This document shows, one piece after another, positions 35,209-47,850 of a stretch of DNA of 64,000 bases. How positions within the stretch are numbered: the stretch's first letter is position 1; each line of letters starts with the position of its first letter. The stretch comes from Diplosphaera chodatii (lineage: Eukaryota > Chlorophyta > Trebouxiophyceae > Prasiolales > Stichococcaceae): positions 1,612,001 through 1,676,000 of the forward strand of contig JAALGY010000020.1 in NCBI GenBank assembly GCA_032358165.1. Reading direction: 5' to 3'. Below the pieces are notes generated by a model. The model was given only the letters and a program-made list of their open reading frames with translations. It was not told the origin of the DNA and searched no databases. Both the position numbers and the translations under genes were made by a program.

Positions 35209-38200
35209 TCATGCCAAAGCTGCGACCTGGACCTCGGAACCCTGCTGTTTCGTCTGCTCTGCACTCCGCTCAGTGACATACATCCAAAGCCCGTTCTGCG
35301 TGTGGATGGTCGCACCTGCAAAGCAGATGCAATGCACCGTTGGGCTTTTGCTGATCAAGGGCTTGCATGCAAGTGCACAATTTGACGCCGATTGCAAGCA
35401 TAACCTGTGACACCTGCCGCCTACCGAACAGATGCTGATGAGGCAGGGATGTGTCAGCAGCATCACACTCAGCGTCTGGTGACCCACCAGTGGTCATGCC
35501 TGGGTCCCTGCCCGGCACAGCGCGGAAGGAGTAGCGGCGCAGCACCACCGCCAGCGCCACGACCGCCTCCATCAACGCAAACTGATCGCCCACACACTTC
35601 CTGCACAGCAGCCTGGCTGCATCAGCCTGGACTCTAGCGCCTGACCTGTGCCACCACACCACGGCGCAACCCTATGACACGACACCACCTGGCCCAGCCG
35701 ACACGGTAGGCCTGATCCATTGAGCAAAGATAACAGCATGTCCAAGCACTATATGCTGTGATGATTACTTGGTCTGATGGCAAGAGGGACGTCCTCCACA
35801 TGCGCTACCCACTGGAGCCAGCCTCTGGCACCCTGCAGTCTGAGGGGGCACCCACAGGCGTGGAGCTGGTGCGGGTGGTGCGACGCACCGGGGCCCGGCG
35901 GAGAAGGGGATGTAGCGGTAGTCGGTGTTCTGCTCCGTGGGCACCGGCCCGTCCAGCGGGAAGCGCTCCGGCTGGAACTCCTCTGGGTCGTCCCACACTG
36001 TGTCGGGAACACAACGCAAGTTGTTGGTGTCGACGAGCGTCCAACCTGCCGATGGACCATGGAAGCACCGCATCGTGGCACTTGAAGGGTTAAAGGTATT
36101 GGATGTGAATATTGCTCGAGGGACGCCAGTGCGTGGCGTCCCTGCTGATAGCCCATGCTGGCTACCTGCTGGCGAGTGGTGCAGGTTGTAGATGCTGATC
36201 ATCACGTCCTGGCCCTTTGGCAGCTTGTAGCCGCCTGCAGACGCAACATCGTCGCTCGGCAGTCGTTGCACCGTGCAGAGTGGCAGGATTCTTCATGCAG
36301 AAGCAGGGTGGTCATCCTCGGGTGCACCTGGCAGCTCGTCTGGTACCAGTGACCTCCGCAGCAGCACCGGCGGGTGTGGGTACAGACGCATGCTCTCGTT
36401 CACGCACCTGCACCACATCCACACTGTGTCTCCACATGGTGTCGAGTGCATCGTCTGACAACCGCCGGGGTGGGGCTGCCAGCAATGCAGGTGCGCCAAA
36501 GCTGACATGATGAGGTGGCCACGCACCGCATTGTGTAGCGCAGCTCCTGGTAGTCTGCCATGCTGGGCTGCTGCTGGTCGCCCAGCACCCTGTCCACCTC
36601 CTCCTGTGCCTGCACCCATGTTCCAATGATGTCGCCGCCCTTCTGCCAGCACCCTCCGCCCCCAGAGTAGCATGAAATGCCGTGCTCATATCGGTGCCCC
36701 AACAGCTGAGGCGAGCGACAGGAGTGGGGCATGGGTGCCGGCCGTGCCTTCTGGAGCTTGTCGGGGTGGGCCGCCAGCAGGTGCAGGGTCCAGGTGAGCG
36801 CGGAGCCGGTGGTCTCGTGGCCCGCGACCAGCATGGACAGCAGGTCGTCCCGCAGCTGCCGCTCCGACACCTCCTCCCTGCCGCGATGAACATACTGACC
36901 TCAGCACCAGTATGCGTGCGCTGCATGTTGCGCCAACTCGCAGCTGACACAACAAGCAAACGGGGCAATGCCGTGAATGGTGATGGCTTACAGCGGCAGT
37001 GTGCTGGCCTGTGCCAAATGCACCCTTGTTTTGCAGGTGCGATGCACAGGCCACCCAACTATGCATGGCATGCTGTGTGCTGGGCTGGGGATGACTAAAG
37101 CGCGGGGACACCAAGCATACCTGGAGGCGATGAGGAAGCGCAGCACCGAGGGGTCCGCCTCGTTGAGGTACCCCTCCTCGAAGCCCTCCCGCCCGCGCTC
37201 CGCCTCCTCCGCATCCACCATCGCCTTGCACCTGCGCAGCAGCAGGGCGCCACAGCTGACCGGTCCTCCCATCTTGCTCAGCAATTGTCTTGGGCCTCTG
37301 GTACCCTTGACTTCAGAGTCAAGAACATCTGCAGAACGGTATGGCCATCTGAGGTTTGTGGCTACCCTGACTGATGGCACCTGGCAATCAGCTCCTCCGT
37401 GGTGCGCCGGATGAGCTCCACCGCTTCGAGCGCCTTGCGCTGCCGCGGTATGAGCGGGGCCAGCAGCGGCACCTGCCACAGCGGGGGTTCACTGCAATCC
37501 GATGCGGCCAATGGCGCGGCAATAGGTGCATGGTCGACGTGCACATGCTGTGCAAGTGATGCTGCAGCACACCTTCCACAGTGGCAGCAGGTCTGTCGCT
37601 CTGGACTCTGTCTCCTTGAGCGCTGTGTACACCGCCTGCGCAATGAAGACATCGGCCAGTCGTGCTGCTCGTTCCTCGTCACCAGGCAGTTCTCTACATG
37701 ATACATCTGCACAGTGACGTGTGACGCAGGGAATTTACACGCTCATCATTGACAACCCTTCGATAATGCTTTGATTAAATTACAGCTGGGTCGACAGGGC
37801 GGCAGCACCTGGATGAGCGGGCTGTCTGTGTTGAGGGCGTTGAAGTCGTAGTTGAAGACTGCTTTGCCAATGACATCTAGTGTCAGCTGCGAGAAGCACG
37901 CCTCCATGTCGACCTCCTTCCCGGACTGCGCCGCCGCCTGCATACAGAAATCACTAGGCATCAGGTGCGTGGAGCTTGCACATCAGTGACAGGTCGTAGT
38001 TGGGAGGCAGACCGCCGCTCTGAAGGGTTGTGTGTATCTATAACACTGCCTAGACAAGCAGTCAATGGAACCCTGGTGGCTAAGTGCGTCAAAGGCCTGC
38101 CACGGGGAAGACAGTGGTGTGCAATGTAGCGTTTTGCCCTTCCACTCGTCAATCTCATGGTGGTGCCGCAGGCTGTCTGTGCCACCCAGCACCCGGATCG

Positions 38201-39508
38201 TAGTGACACCATGGGTGTGTCCTGAGCGCCACCTGCAGCTTGTCGTTCAGGTGCAGCGCGGAGGGCCCAAACACGCGGGCGATCATGGTCTCCAGGTACG
38301 CGCGATGCAGCGAGGGGCCTACCGCCCGGCGGCGCACCCGCCACCCATCGCCGCCCGCCACCGCAAAGCCGTCGCCAAACAGGAACTTTGACACCTACGA
38401 CTGGCGTTGCACGTGAGTATCTACATGCATGCCACAGCCAGTCCACTGGACCGCCGCCTCACTGTGTCCTGATAAAGGCTGTTAAGAGGGTCAGCACCCC
38501 GACTCATCACATGCATGCACAGCGCCTAGCGGTGCCGCCGTGGCAATGTGAAGCACCTCAGCGACCAGACCCTTGTCGTACAGCGGCCGCTTCGGGTTGT
38601 CAGTGGCACGCAGCACGTGCTTTGCCGCCGCAGGGTCGGAGATGACCAGGAAGCTGGAGGTGGGCCCTGCAGACAGCGGTGCATTGCCGTCACCTCTCCA
38701 AGGACCGCTGGAGCTCCAGCACTCTCACGCCGGTTGCTGCAACTTGCATGCGCAATGCCCCAGCATGCATCAAGGAGGCTTGTCCACGCTCTGGCAACCG
38801 AAACCGAGCACTGCGCATTTCCCTGCCAACCTGTAGGCAGCAGGTACACTGGTCCAGAGTCGACCATCCACTTGTACAGCGCCTTGAACAGCGCGCCGCC
38901 CAGCAACTCCTTGATCTCCTCCGGCTTGGCGTCTGCCACTGGCACGTCCTACAGACAGGCTCCACGTCTGTGAAATGGGAACACTTGCCAAACCCGATCA
39001 AATGCGCGGCGGATTCTGTGCACCCTCCTGGGATGGTGCACCGGCGCTGCCGGCACAGTGGCGGTAAAGAACCTGATGGTGCACCGCTCACCGAGGTGCC
39101 ACCCCAAAGGCGGCCCAGCTCCGTCAGCCAGCCCGGCGACATGTTGGACTGGCCCGCGCCAGCGGCATCGATCAACTTCTTCGCCGTCTCGTCCAATGGT
39201 GCGTCAAGATCATACGTCTCCTATGGCGCCATGAATGCATTTGGAGGGTCTGGCAAAGCGTATATTGGCGCATGCAAGCATGAGCTGTTGTGCAGCCGCG
39301 GGGAGTGATGCAGCTGCGGGCGTACCTCCTCTGTGTCCACTGGTGCTTGTGCATATGCGGTCAGATTCCTGCCATGCTGGGTTCTTAAACTGTGTTGTCC
39401 GCCTTCGCATCTGCTCCATGCGTGATGGTGGGGCCTTTGACAGTTTGCAGCCCGCCGGAAGGGCGTGGGATGTCCAGCAATGCAGTTGAGCAAGTGTTCA
39501 GAAACCAT
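35209..39508 (-). CDS. CYP97C: Cytochrome P450 CYP97C, carotenoid epsilon-ring hydroxylase
   Basis: Plastid P450 that hydroxylates the epsilon ring in lutein synthesis (plant LUT1). Sixteen exons: 39326-39508, 39092-39220, 38831-38948, 38557-38666, 38233-38394, 37809-37937, 37573-37635, 37381-37472, 37121-37231, 36748-36877, 36527-36609, 36328-36407, 36166-36234, 35889-35997, 35488-35600, 35209-35315; they join in phase to 595 residues. The transit region is about residues 1-60. Diagnostic for CYP97C over 97A/B is DVPVADAK...[20 protein letters not shown]450 motifs: I-helix [22 protein letters not shown] (ExxR), PERF, and heme loop [19 protein letters not shown]; the end is [14 protein letters not shown]. 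Exon 10/11 ([12 protein letters not shown]) requires a GC donor at 36747. Numbering of the CYP97 clade is from memory of the plant protein. Confidence 0.95.
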
Positions 39509-40446
39509 GCCACTGCAGTTTTGGGACATCAGCATCTGACCAGCTTCATATGCGGCGTGTCGAAGCTCTTCGATGTCAAGCGTGTGCAAGTGGGCATGTC
39601 GCAAAGCGTGCGCAAAATGTCATCCGATACCGTACAGCTTAGCCGTACTGCAATGTGCTACACTGTCGTCGAGGTCAAGAAGTCAAGCAACTGGCTCTGT
39701 GGGATGTTTTTATAGGCTCGCCTCTGATCATCTTCAGTGACAGTTTGCATACCGCCTCATGCGATATGTCAAACCTTCGTTGTGGCCAAGGTTCATCAAC
39801 TTGATGTATGTATCATACACTGTGGAACGCAGCTGGAACGCTGAATCAGCAATCAATCAGGCTGCGCCATCCCGGATGGGATGATATACAGCTTGGACCC
39901 TTGTGCCAGTGCGCATGTAGCATGCCGTCGCTAACACCGCCTCATGCCAACAAGCCACCCTGCTGCACCTACAAATGGCACGCAGCGGAGCATGAGCCTG
40001 ATGCGGGGCTAAGCAGCTTACAAATGACTGTGAGCAGTACCACAGATCAGACACTGACGATGTGGAGACAGGACGCCATGGTAGTCCTGGGAGTTTTGCA
40101 GACAGCATCCTGCATGTAGAGCTTGTCATGGCCCCTACCGTACCTGCATTGGCTGCGGCTGCTGGGCCTGGGGCTGCCCATACCCGACTGGTCGCCTGCA
40201 CGAGCGTCTGTGGTGTCAGGCTGCCTGTCATCCTTCATGAGAAGGGCAGAACCGGGGAAGTAACGCCACCCAATAGTTGACAGTGCGTCTGCTCGCTTTG
40301 CTGCTGAGAAATGTTCAGGCTACCAACAATGCACCCCAACAGGTTCAGCAAACGCAAGGTTTGCCCACGTGGCCACATCATCTACCTGACGCCGTCTCAG
40401 CAGCAGCTGTGCTGCTGTCAGGCAGATATATGTTACGATGACTTGG
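39509..40446. other. Spacer between CYP97C promoter and CKS1 3' end
   Basis: 938 bp, the longest gap without a gene. It should contain the CYP97C promoter and the CKS1 3' UTR, both minus strand. Short open frames here show no recognisable domain and poor codon use. Confidence 0.45.
39706..39714 (-). promoter_or_regulatory. Possible TATA box of CYP97C
   Basis: Reads TATAAAAAC on the minus strand, about 200 bp upstream of the CYP97C start codon. A start site some 30 bp downstream would leave a 5' UTR of roughly 170 nt. Based on motif and position only. Confidence 0.35.
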
Positions 40447-40933
40447 CTATGATGCCAACCTGTATAGCATGATGTGCGGCTCCGGCTTGTGAATGGCGTA
40501 ATGCACCCAGCCCCGCGATTGCTGGACGCCCAGATTCCGCCACTCAGTCTGCATGTGAAGCCGAACATGAGTGGCTGACTACGATCTTTGCTTGCATGCA
40601 TTCCTTGCAGCACAAAGCATACATCGCAGGGTGCCCGATCATGAGACGATGGGGTTCTTCGGCCGTCTGCACCTCTGACAGCAGCCTATTCTTTGGGAGC
40701 TGCTTGGCGATGTCTGTCGGCAGCACGACGTGCCTGCACAGCAGGCGTGATTACAACTGAACCATGCACGATCGACCAGACGTACAGGCATGCCATGAAC
40801 AGTGAAGCAGGCCTGCACGCCCGAGACAGCTTCATAGTCAGCGGATGTGCAGTGATTGAGCATTCAAGACCTGCCTGTACTCGTAGATGTCGTCAAAATA
40901 CTTCTCTGAGTATTGAATCTGCTGGACTGACAT
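40447..40933 (-). CDS. CKS1: Cyclin-dependent kinase regulatory subunit CKS1
   Basis: Small cell-cycle adaptor that binds CDK and phosphothreonine sites. Three exons: 40875-40933 ([20 protein letters not shown]), 40673-40733 ([20 protein letters not shown]) and 40447-40548 ([20 protein letters not shown], then [16 protein letters not shown]). The total is 73 residues, near the minimum for the family (human 79, plant about 87). All signature blocks and the HxPEPHI strand are kept, with almost no C-terminal tail. The YR/HVVLP join uses a GC donor at 40874; a GT four bases further on breaks frame. Divergent from plastid SCY2. Confidence 0.95.
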
Positions 40934-41421
40934 CCTAACCGCGCTGCTGTGTCAGCTACTGACGACGCTGCGGTCCGCTGACTGCAGTATATGCTCTGTG
41001 GTACTCTTTGACGTGCTGTCGTAATGCTGCCGATAGGAGAGCTGCTAATGCGGCTGCACTTTGTGTGGACAGCTCAGCCAAAATTCGAAGCACGCCTGGG
41101 TTCCGCCCTCGTCATTTGCAGCCCCCTTGCGCGACAGCACTCGATAGGTCGCACCTCACCAGTTGATCAGTTGGTGACTGTGAAGCACTGCTGTGTATGT
41201 GATTTACTGTCTACATTAGTCCCGCTGCTCTTCCGCTTTGCCATTGTTGTGCGTCATGCTGGAAGTCTGAACTTGGATGACAGCGCTTGGGAGTTCCACT
41301 CAGCCCCTTGTGGGGTGTCAACCGAGCAGAATATATAAATGAGACTATGATCTTCGAGCCGCTGTAGGAATAGTGTAAGAGAACTGCATTGCTCGGCAGT
41401 GAGCGCCGTTTCATTCACTGC
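40934..41421. promoter_or_regulatory. Divergent spacer, CKS1 and SCY2
   Basis: 488 bp between opposed starts. Contains the putative SCY2 TATA element at 41331 and a weaker TATATG at about 40988 near the CKS1 start. Confidence 0.45.
41331..41340 (+). promoter_or_regulatory. Possible TATA box of SCY2
   Basis: ATATATAAAT lies about 90 bp upstream of the ATG at 41422. This spacing favours 41422 over the internal ATG at 41596 as the translation start. Motif and position only. Confidence 0.45.
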
Positions 41422-44400
41422 ATGCTCTGCGGCACAGCGCTGCCGCACCCAGCATGCACGGCGAAGCGTTGCAACTGGCCCATCTCCAGTTGCAACATCG
41501 CAAGCGCCGCACCGGTCTGTGGTCTCAGCATCCCGCGGCGCTGCAGCGTGCCGGCAGCCACCAGCCGTCATGGCGCAGTTGCCTTGGCGGCGTGCATGCA
41601 GTCGGCAATCAGGTGCCCTGCAGGGGTGTCATGTGCAGATGTTGCAGCAGGCAAACCAGTCAGGAGATGCATCTGGACACACCGGCTTCGGCGCACAGCA
41701 CAGCGGCAGAGCAGCACGGCACCGCGTGCCGCCGTCGATGCGACATGGGAGCCCACTGAAGCTGCGCGGCCCCGCTGGGGTCTCAACCCACTGGTGCGCA
41801 ATGCGGAGCTGCTGCAGCGGCTTGCCTGGACGGCGACGCTGGCGGCGCTGATGCGCGCCGGGTGCTTCATCCCGCTGCCTGACATCGCTCGTGCTGCGGG
41901 GCCCGCCGCCTCAGGTACCCAACCCATGCTGCACCGTCGGCTTCGGCACCCTCTAATATCTTGTACTTCAGTGACGTGCGGAAGCAGAGCTTGCGCAGAC
42001 GTGAGCTCAGCACGGTGTGGCTGCTGCAGGGATGGCGGACCAGCTGCTGCATAGCGCGGCCGAGCTCCCGGCGAGCCTGTTCGAGATTGGCTTCGCGCCC
42101 TACTTCGTGGTGTCCATCTTCATGGCGGTGCTGGTCGGCAACGCCCAGTCGCTGGGCTTTGCTGTGCTCCAACACTGGCGCGAGGGCGGCATCGAGGTGA
42201 GCGGATGGCACTGGGCATGTGCAGATGCAGTTGGGGGGTTTGTCCAGCTGGCGCATCGCCCATTCGCCCCACTCGCTGCCAATGGTGGTTGTAGCGGGGA
42301 CCAGCTTGAGCAAGGCATTGAAGCAGTGCCACGTGGCAGCCTGTCACCCAGCTTGCACTGCGCTTACAGGGCCGGGCATCATTCGAACGCACAACCAACA
42401 TCCTGACGGCTGTCGTGGGCCTGGCCATGGTGCGCTGCTGGCACCCTGCCTCATGTGTGCTACATCCTGCCGCAGCCCTGCACAAAGCACCCTCTGGCTG
42501 CTGCCTCAGAATGCTTTCGCTCTCGCATAGCGGCAGGTGTACAACTCCATCTTCACTTGCAGCTTCTCGTACATTGGCGCAAGGCTCGTGCATTGTGTTG
42601 ACGGCTCTTCACTATTGCAGGGTTGGCTGGCTGCCCAGCGGTATCTGCCCCATGCCCTGGCGCTGCAGCGTCGCCTGTTTGTGTGGTCGACCGCCGCACA
42701 GCTCACCGCCGGGACGTGCATCCTGATATGGCTGTGCAACTGGGTGAAGGACAAGGGCCTCAGCGACGGCTACAGCCTCGTCTTCGGCCTCAACATCTCA
42801 GCAGGTGCATGCTGAAAGTCAAGCAGGTGGCAACCCAGCATCTGCCAGTCTGCCACCTGCGGCATGATAACAAATGTCTGGATTGACAGTGGCAGTGCCA
42901 GCACTACATGGCCACCTCCTGGGAGCTGCACATGCCCATGTGCCGCCGGTCCTGCTGACATCCCCAAGCCCTTGTATTCGGCAGGTATTGTGGCGCACGT
43001 GGCGCACGCGCTACCAGTTGTGGTCAAGGCGGGCGTGCCGCCCCGCTTCTATGCGCAGTGCTGCGCGGCGTACGCGGGCCTGACGCTGGCGGCGGTGGCG
43101 CTGACGCGCACGGAGCTGCAGCTGCCGCTCGTGCACTTCCGCACCCACAGCGCCAAGAAGGTTGTTGGTCCACCCCACCGCCCGACCTCCGCCCCCCACC
43201 TGCACTCCACTCCTGTGTCGGATCAGGCGACATCGGCCCAGCCGCCGTCCAGAGCCCAGCCACTTGCGCACTTGGCAGCGCACGTCACAAACCAGGCCTG
43301 CAAGCAGCTGGGCATAGCATGGTGCTGCTGTGCCGCCTGCAGGTGGCATCCCGGGGCCGAGCGCCTGAGGCTGCCGACGGCCTGGTCGTCAGGGACACCG
43401 GCCTGGACGGCAAGCCGCTGGGCGGCCTGTCCTACTCGGACACGCTGCCGCTGCGCATGTGCCCCGGCGGCATGATGTCGCTCATCTACGCCTCCGTCAT
43501 CCTCGCCGCGCTAGGTGAGTGACCCGTGCACGCAGGCAGACTGGCATTCCTTCCGCTGGTGCAGGCTGAGCTGCAACAGCGTGGCTTTGATCGCGCCTGC
43601 AGCATGCTGTCACCAGAGCAGTGCATCACAATGCCACCATGACGCTCAGCTCGCAATGCACAGGCGGCGGCGTGTTCAACAGGAACATGCTGGCGGTGTG
43701 GGGCCTGGGCACGCATGTCGCCTACTGCTGCGTGCTGTTCGTGACGGTGTGCGCCATGGAGGTGTTCGGCAAGGTCATGGGCGACACCCCCAATGGCATC
43801 GCCAAGTCCCTTGTGCAGGTGACAGCCACGGGCGGCAAAATCCCCCTGATGCCCCTGACTGCGGCAAACATGCGCTCACTTGGAGGACGTCGCACTGGCA
43901 CCGTGTCTGGCTGCTGCCGGCTGACCTGCGGGCTGTGCCTTTCTTGTGGTGCAGCTCGATGTGGGCATCCGGGGCAAGGCGCCCGGCCCCGAGACAGCCG
44001 CCTACATCGACGCGCTGGACGGCCAGCTGCGCGTCATCGGTGGGTCTGTGTTTTACAGCTGTGGCTGGTGTCTGTCGGGCCCTGTTCCCCTGCCTCGTGT
44101 CAAGAACCCTCATCTGCCTAATAATGTGGCCACACATGGGGTGTGCAGAACCCTCGTGACCCGGCTGGATGTTCACCAACCGGTGCATGCTCCATGCCAT
44201 GTGTGCAGGCGGCTGCGGGATGGGTCTGCTTGCGGTGGCGGCACACGCCTTTGACGCATGGTGCATACACCGTGTGGGCGTCACCGCAGCCTCGTCCGGC
44301 CTGCTGCTTCTCGCCAGCCTCGCCTCTGGCACCATCACGCAGGTGGGTTGCTCTGCGAGTTCAAGCATATGTCAGCCTGGTAGTCATGGGTCGTGGCACC

Positions 44401-44552
44401 TCGCATGTCATGGGTTCAGTGCAGCCAGCATGAAGCGCCAGGGTCGAGCCAGAAGTCGATCCACGTGTGGCCCGCAGGTGCGGACGCTGCTGCAGAAGCC
44501 GGCGCTCCAGAAGCTGATGCAGCGGGAGACTGAGGCGCTGCAGCTGATGTGA
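41422..44552 (+). CDS. SCY2: Plastid SecY2 preprotein translocase subunit
   Basis: Second plastid SecY, thought to act in the envelope Sec2 translocase with SECA2. Exons 41422-41914, 42030-42196, 42370-42429, 42621-42804, 42985-43160, 43343-43514, 43664-43818, 43955-44039, 44209-44342 and 44478-44552 give 566 residues in phase, close to Arabidopsis SCY2. The first ~115 residues are an Arg/Ser/Ala-rich transit peptide. The SecY body starts WGLNPLVRNAELLQRLAWT and has membrane segments such as GFAPYFVVSIFMAVLVGNA, CILIWLCNWVKD (with GLSDGYSL after it), MMSLIYASVILAALG, MLAVWGLGTHVAYCCVLFVT and SSGLLLLASLASGTITQV. The exon 3 to 4 join (LAM/GWLAAQ) is by phase only. ATG 41596 is an alternative start. 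Confidence 0.88.
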
Positions 44553-44996
44553 GTTTATCATTTCGGTGGTAGCAGACTACAGCTGCACCTTGAGGGTCGA
44601 GCAACACGAGAGTTTCGATGGCCTATCGCAATGGGACATTGGCAATCAGCTTGCGTGGTTTGTGTACAACATGTACAACTGTTGTGGCGGCACTGTGCAA
44701 GGATGCAGTCATGCGGCCTGGTGCTGCAATTTTGGACATCCCCAGACAATGCTGCAGAAAACTACATGCTTGTGACGCTGTCCTGATGCAAACTCGAATC
44801 CGACCAATGCATACAGTGGTCCGCCAAGTACCAATCTTCGACGGGAATTCATATGCCAGTCTGGCTGCAGGATGCAATGCTACATCGTGCAACATGTAGA
44901 ACCGACTCCTACTAATGACTATTAAGTGCACAGTATGGGCATTTTGCAACGCTGACAGAAATTCTGCATGTCGTATGCTCCTGCTGCCGAAACCGA
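44553..44996. other. Convergent intergenic region
   Basis: 444 bp between the stops of SCY2 and the Ala-rich gene. No recognisable feature. Confidence 0.4.
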
Positions 44997-47850
44997 TTAT
45001 CCCTGTGCCGGCGTTAGTCCGCCATACCCGCCAGTAGCGGCATTTGGTGAGAAGGCGCCGGGTGTGCCGGGCGGAGCGATGGGGACCGGGGGCGCTGGCA
45101 GGGTGCCGGGTGCTGGCGGGACGGGCGGCTGCAGCGGGGCGCCCTGCACAGCCATGCCTCGCACAGTGTCAGAACCACCAGCAACGCACCAGCAGCGCAC
45201 ATGTATGTGAAGGCTCACTTACGGGCTTTATGACGGGCTTTATACTTTCAACCCCTTGAGGTGGGAGCCTGCAAGGGTCCACACAGCAGTGATAGTGCCA
45301 AGGACCGCACCTTGCCGATGGCCTTGGCGGGGGCGGGCGGCACAGGAACATCGGCAGCGGCGGCACTACTGGCGGCGGCAGCAGAGGCAGAGGAGCCCTG
45401 TAAAGCACTCAAACTTGCCCTGCCGAATGTCAGAGACTGCATGGAGGGCATGCATCATCATGCAGGGTGTTGACCTTTGTCATGGTTGGTCATGACTCAT
45501 GATGTCTCCCTCTGGACAGGGTGTTGTTCCAACTTTCACGCGCATACACATCAAGGTCGGTCAACGTGCAACGATAGGGGGCAAGGCAGGGACTTGCCTG
45601 CAGCACTGCGCCAGCAGACGCTGCAGCTGTAGCGGATGCAGATGCCTGCAAGCCCACACAGCTTTCAGCATGCAGAGCAGTTCATTACAGTCCTGCATTG
45701 GGGTTGAATGACATTCAGCCAACGAGATGCTGTGCGCACCGCAGCAGTGGCAGTGACGGCTGCGACTGTGGCCGCTGTCGCATTGCCCGATGAAGCTGCA
45801 CAGCAGGTCATCCAGTAGGTAACTCCATGTTGTCGTGACGGCGAACAGTGGATATTTTGGTACTGACATCACAGTGTGAGGTGTCTCAGCAAGGTGCCAT
45901 GGTGCTTATGTCCTACCGGCGGAGGCAGCCGAGGAAGCGGCGGAAGCAGCGGTGCTAGCGGCGGAGGCCGCTGCAGTGGCGCCTGCGGCCTGTGCGGTGG
46001 ATGCGACGGTGGCGGTGGCGCTGGCGACAGCGGCGGTGGAGGCGGCTGCCGCGGCGCGTGCTGCGGTGCCACGGGTGGCGGCCGAGGCGGCGGAGGCGGA
46101 GGCGGCTGCGGATGCAGCTGCCGCGGCGGAGGCCGCAGCGGATGCAGCGACGGTGCTGTTGCCGCCGGCAGCGCTCGCGGAGGCTGCGGCAGCCGCTGAA
46201 GCCCTACATCAGGCAGCAGCCAGCGGTATCCGTGTCGAAATCATGCTTGGGCGCCTCACACTGCTACACCATCAGCACGAGGAGAGCTCAGCAGCGGCAG
46301 AATGACTCACCCTATAGTGGCAGCCGCTGCAGACCCAGCGGCGGCCGCCACGTTGCCGGAAGCGGCAGCGCTTGCGGCTGAGGCGGTTGCATTGGCGGTC
46401 GTGCTCGCTGCGGATGCTGCCGAGCTGGCGCCAGCTGAGGATGCGGACGCTGCGGCGTTCGATGTGACGGTGGCGATGGCACGGGCCAGCAGTGCCAGGA
46501 AGTCGGCGAGCGAGGTGCCGGTAGAGGCTGAAGCCTGTGCAAACATGCATGCCAGCACAATCAGTGACTTTGCCCAAATGCTTTCATTTGGGCAATGCGT
46601 TGGAGCAGATGATGACAGAGTACCAAGAAGGGGTGGTGAGCAGTTGCCAGCACCATGCCTGTGGTTGGCATTGCAACAGGTGCCCGTCGGATCACTGCTG
46701 CACTCACAGAAGCGGCGGCGGTGGCGGAGACGGTGCTGATGGCGGAGGCGCGGGCGGCGGCGGCTGCCTGGGCGCTTGCACCGGCGGCGCCGGCGGCGGA
46801 GGCGGCAGCACTACCTGCACCATGCCGTCCCGGTCTGTAGCGTGATAGGCTGTTGAAAGGGCGGGCGTGCTACTGCCTGGAGTTGTGCTGTCTGGTTCAG
46901 GGGGATGGAGACCGACAGGTGGCGCACCTGCGCTTGCCGTGGCGTCGGCGGCCGCACGGGCGACACCAGCGGTGCTGTTGGCCCCAACTGCATTGGCGAC
47001 AGATGCTGCGGCGCTGGCTGTGGCCCTTGCTGCAGCGGCAGTCCGAGTCTGTAGGTGCCAGAAGGGAAGCTTCAGCATATGCAAGTTTCCTTACAAGCCT
47101 CAGCGGTCATCGGAAGCATGTTCCACATAGTTGCTTGTGCATGTGACATGCAGCCGTTTCATGAACATGCTGTGAACAGGCCACAGCACAGCCGCCTTGC
47201 TCACCGCGCCAGCACTGGCGGCAGCCGATGCTGCCGTGGTTGCCGTTGCAGCTGCAGCACTGACAGCGCTGGCCGCTGCATTTGCGTTGGCAGTACCTGT
47301 GTTCTCAGCATGCAATGCAAGTTGCAGCCGAGATGTTGGTCTTATTTCAGCTGTAACTATCAGTACTAGATGCACTACCACATGTCACAGTTCGAAGGTG
47401 AGCTACGAAGGACCCGTAAGGGAGATGCGCACCCACTGACGAGCTGGCTGTGACTGCAGCGGAGGCGGCCCCTGCGGCGGCAGACGCCGCAGCTGCGGCA
47501 GCAGCGCCTGCAGTCATGCAGGATGGGGCGCAGCTGACTTGCCATCCACGTGCTATACAGCCACCTATTTGACGGCCTCGAAAAGCCGGGTGCCCATGGA
47601 ATTAAGCAGTGCAACGCACGCATCGAATGGCATGCCGCCAACAGCATTGCACTCGCAACTGGGGGCACAAGCACAGGCGACGCCGCTGTATGCTCACTGG
47701 CAGCAGTGGGGCCCTTGGAGGGGGCAGGCGTCGGCGCAGCAGGGGGTGCTTTGGAGGGGGCAGGCGTCGGCGCCGCTGCGGTGGGCCGTGCGGCAGGGAC
47801 CGTTGCCTTCCCGGCGGCGACGGCCTGCGAGAAGGCGTACGTCATGGTGA
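44997..47850 (-). repeat. Ala-rich module, copy 3 (diverged) and terminal hinge
   Basis: Hinge with PAPSKAPPAAPTPAPSKG (47690-47850), split first block (47460-47520 and 47190-47310), VGANSTAGVA (46920-47060), a block lacking the NST (46700-46825), diverged core with LADFLALLARAIATVTSNAA (46320-46540), fused long block (45920-46230), a short block near 45760, the PAPAKAIGK hinge (45320-45403) and a final Pro-rich exon to 44997. Confidence 0.6.

Noticed and set aside
39808..40280. Short plus-strand open frames in the longest spacer as small genes
   Set aside because: No recognisable domain, mixed codon use, and the span is explained as CYP97C promoter plus CKS1 3' UTR.
40447..40460. A fourth CKS1 exon after the donor-like GTTGGC at 40459
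   Set aside because: Reading through gives LYRLAS and a stop within 14 nt, and a spliced version would also stop at once; no intron is needed.
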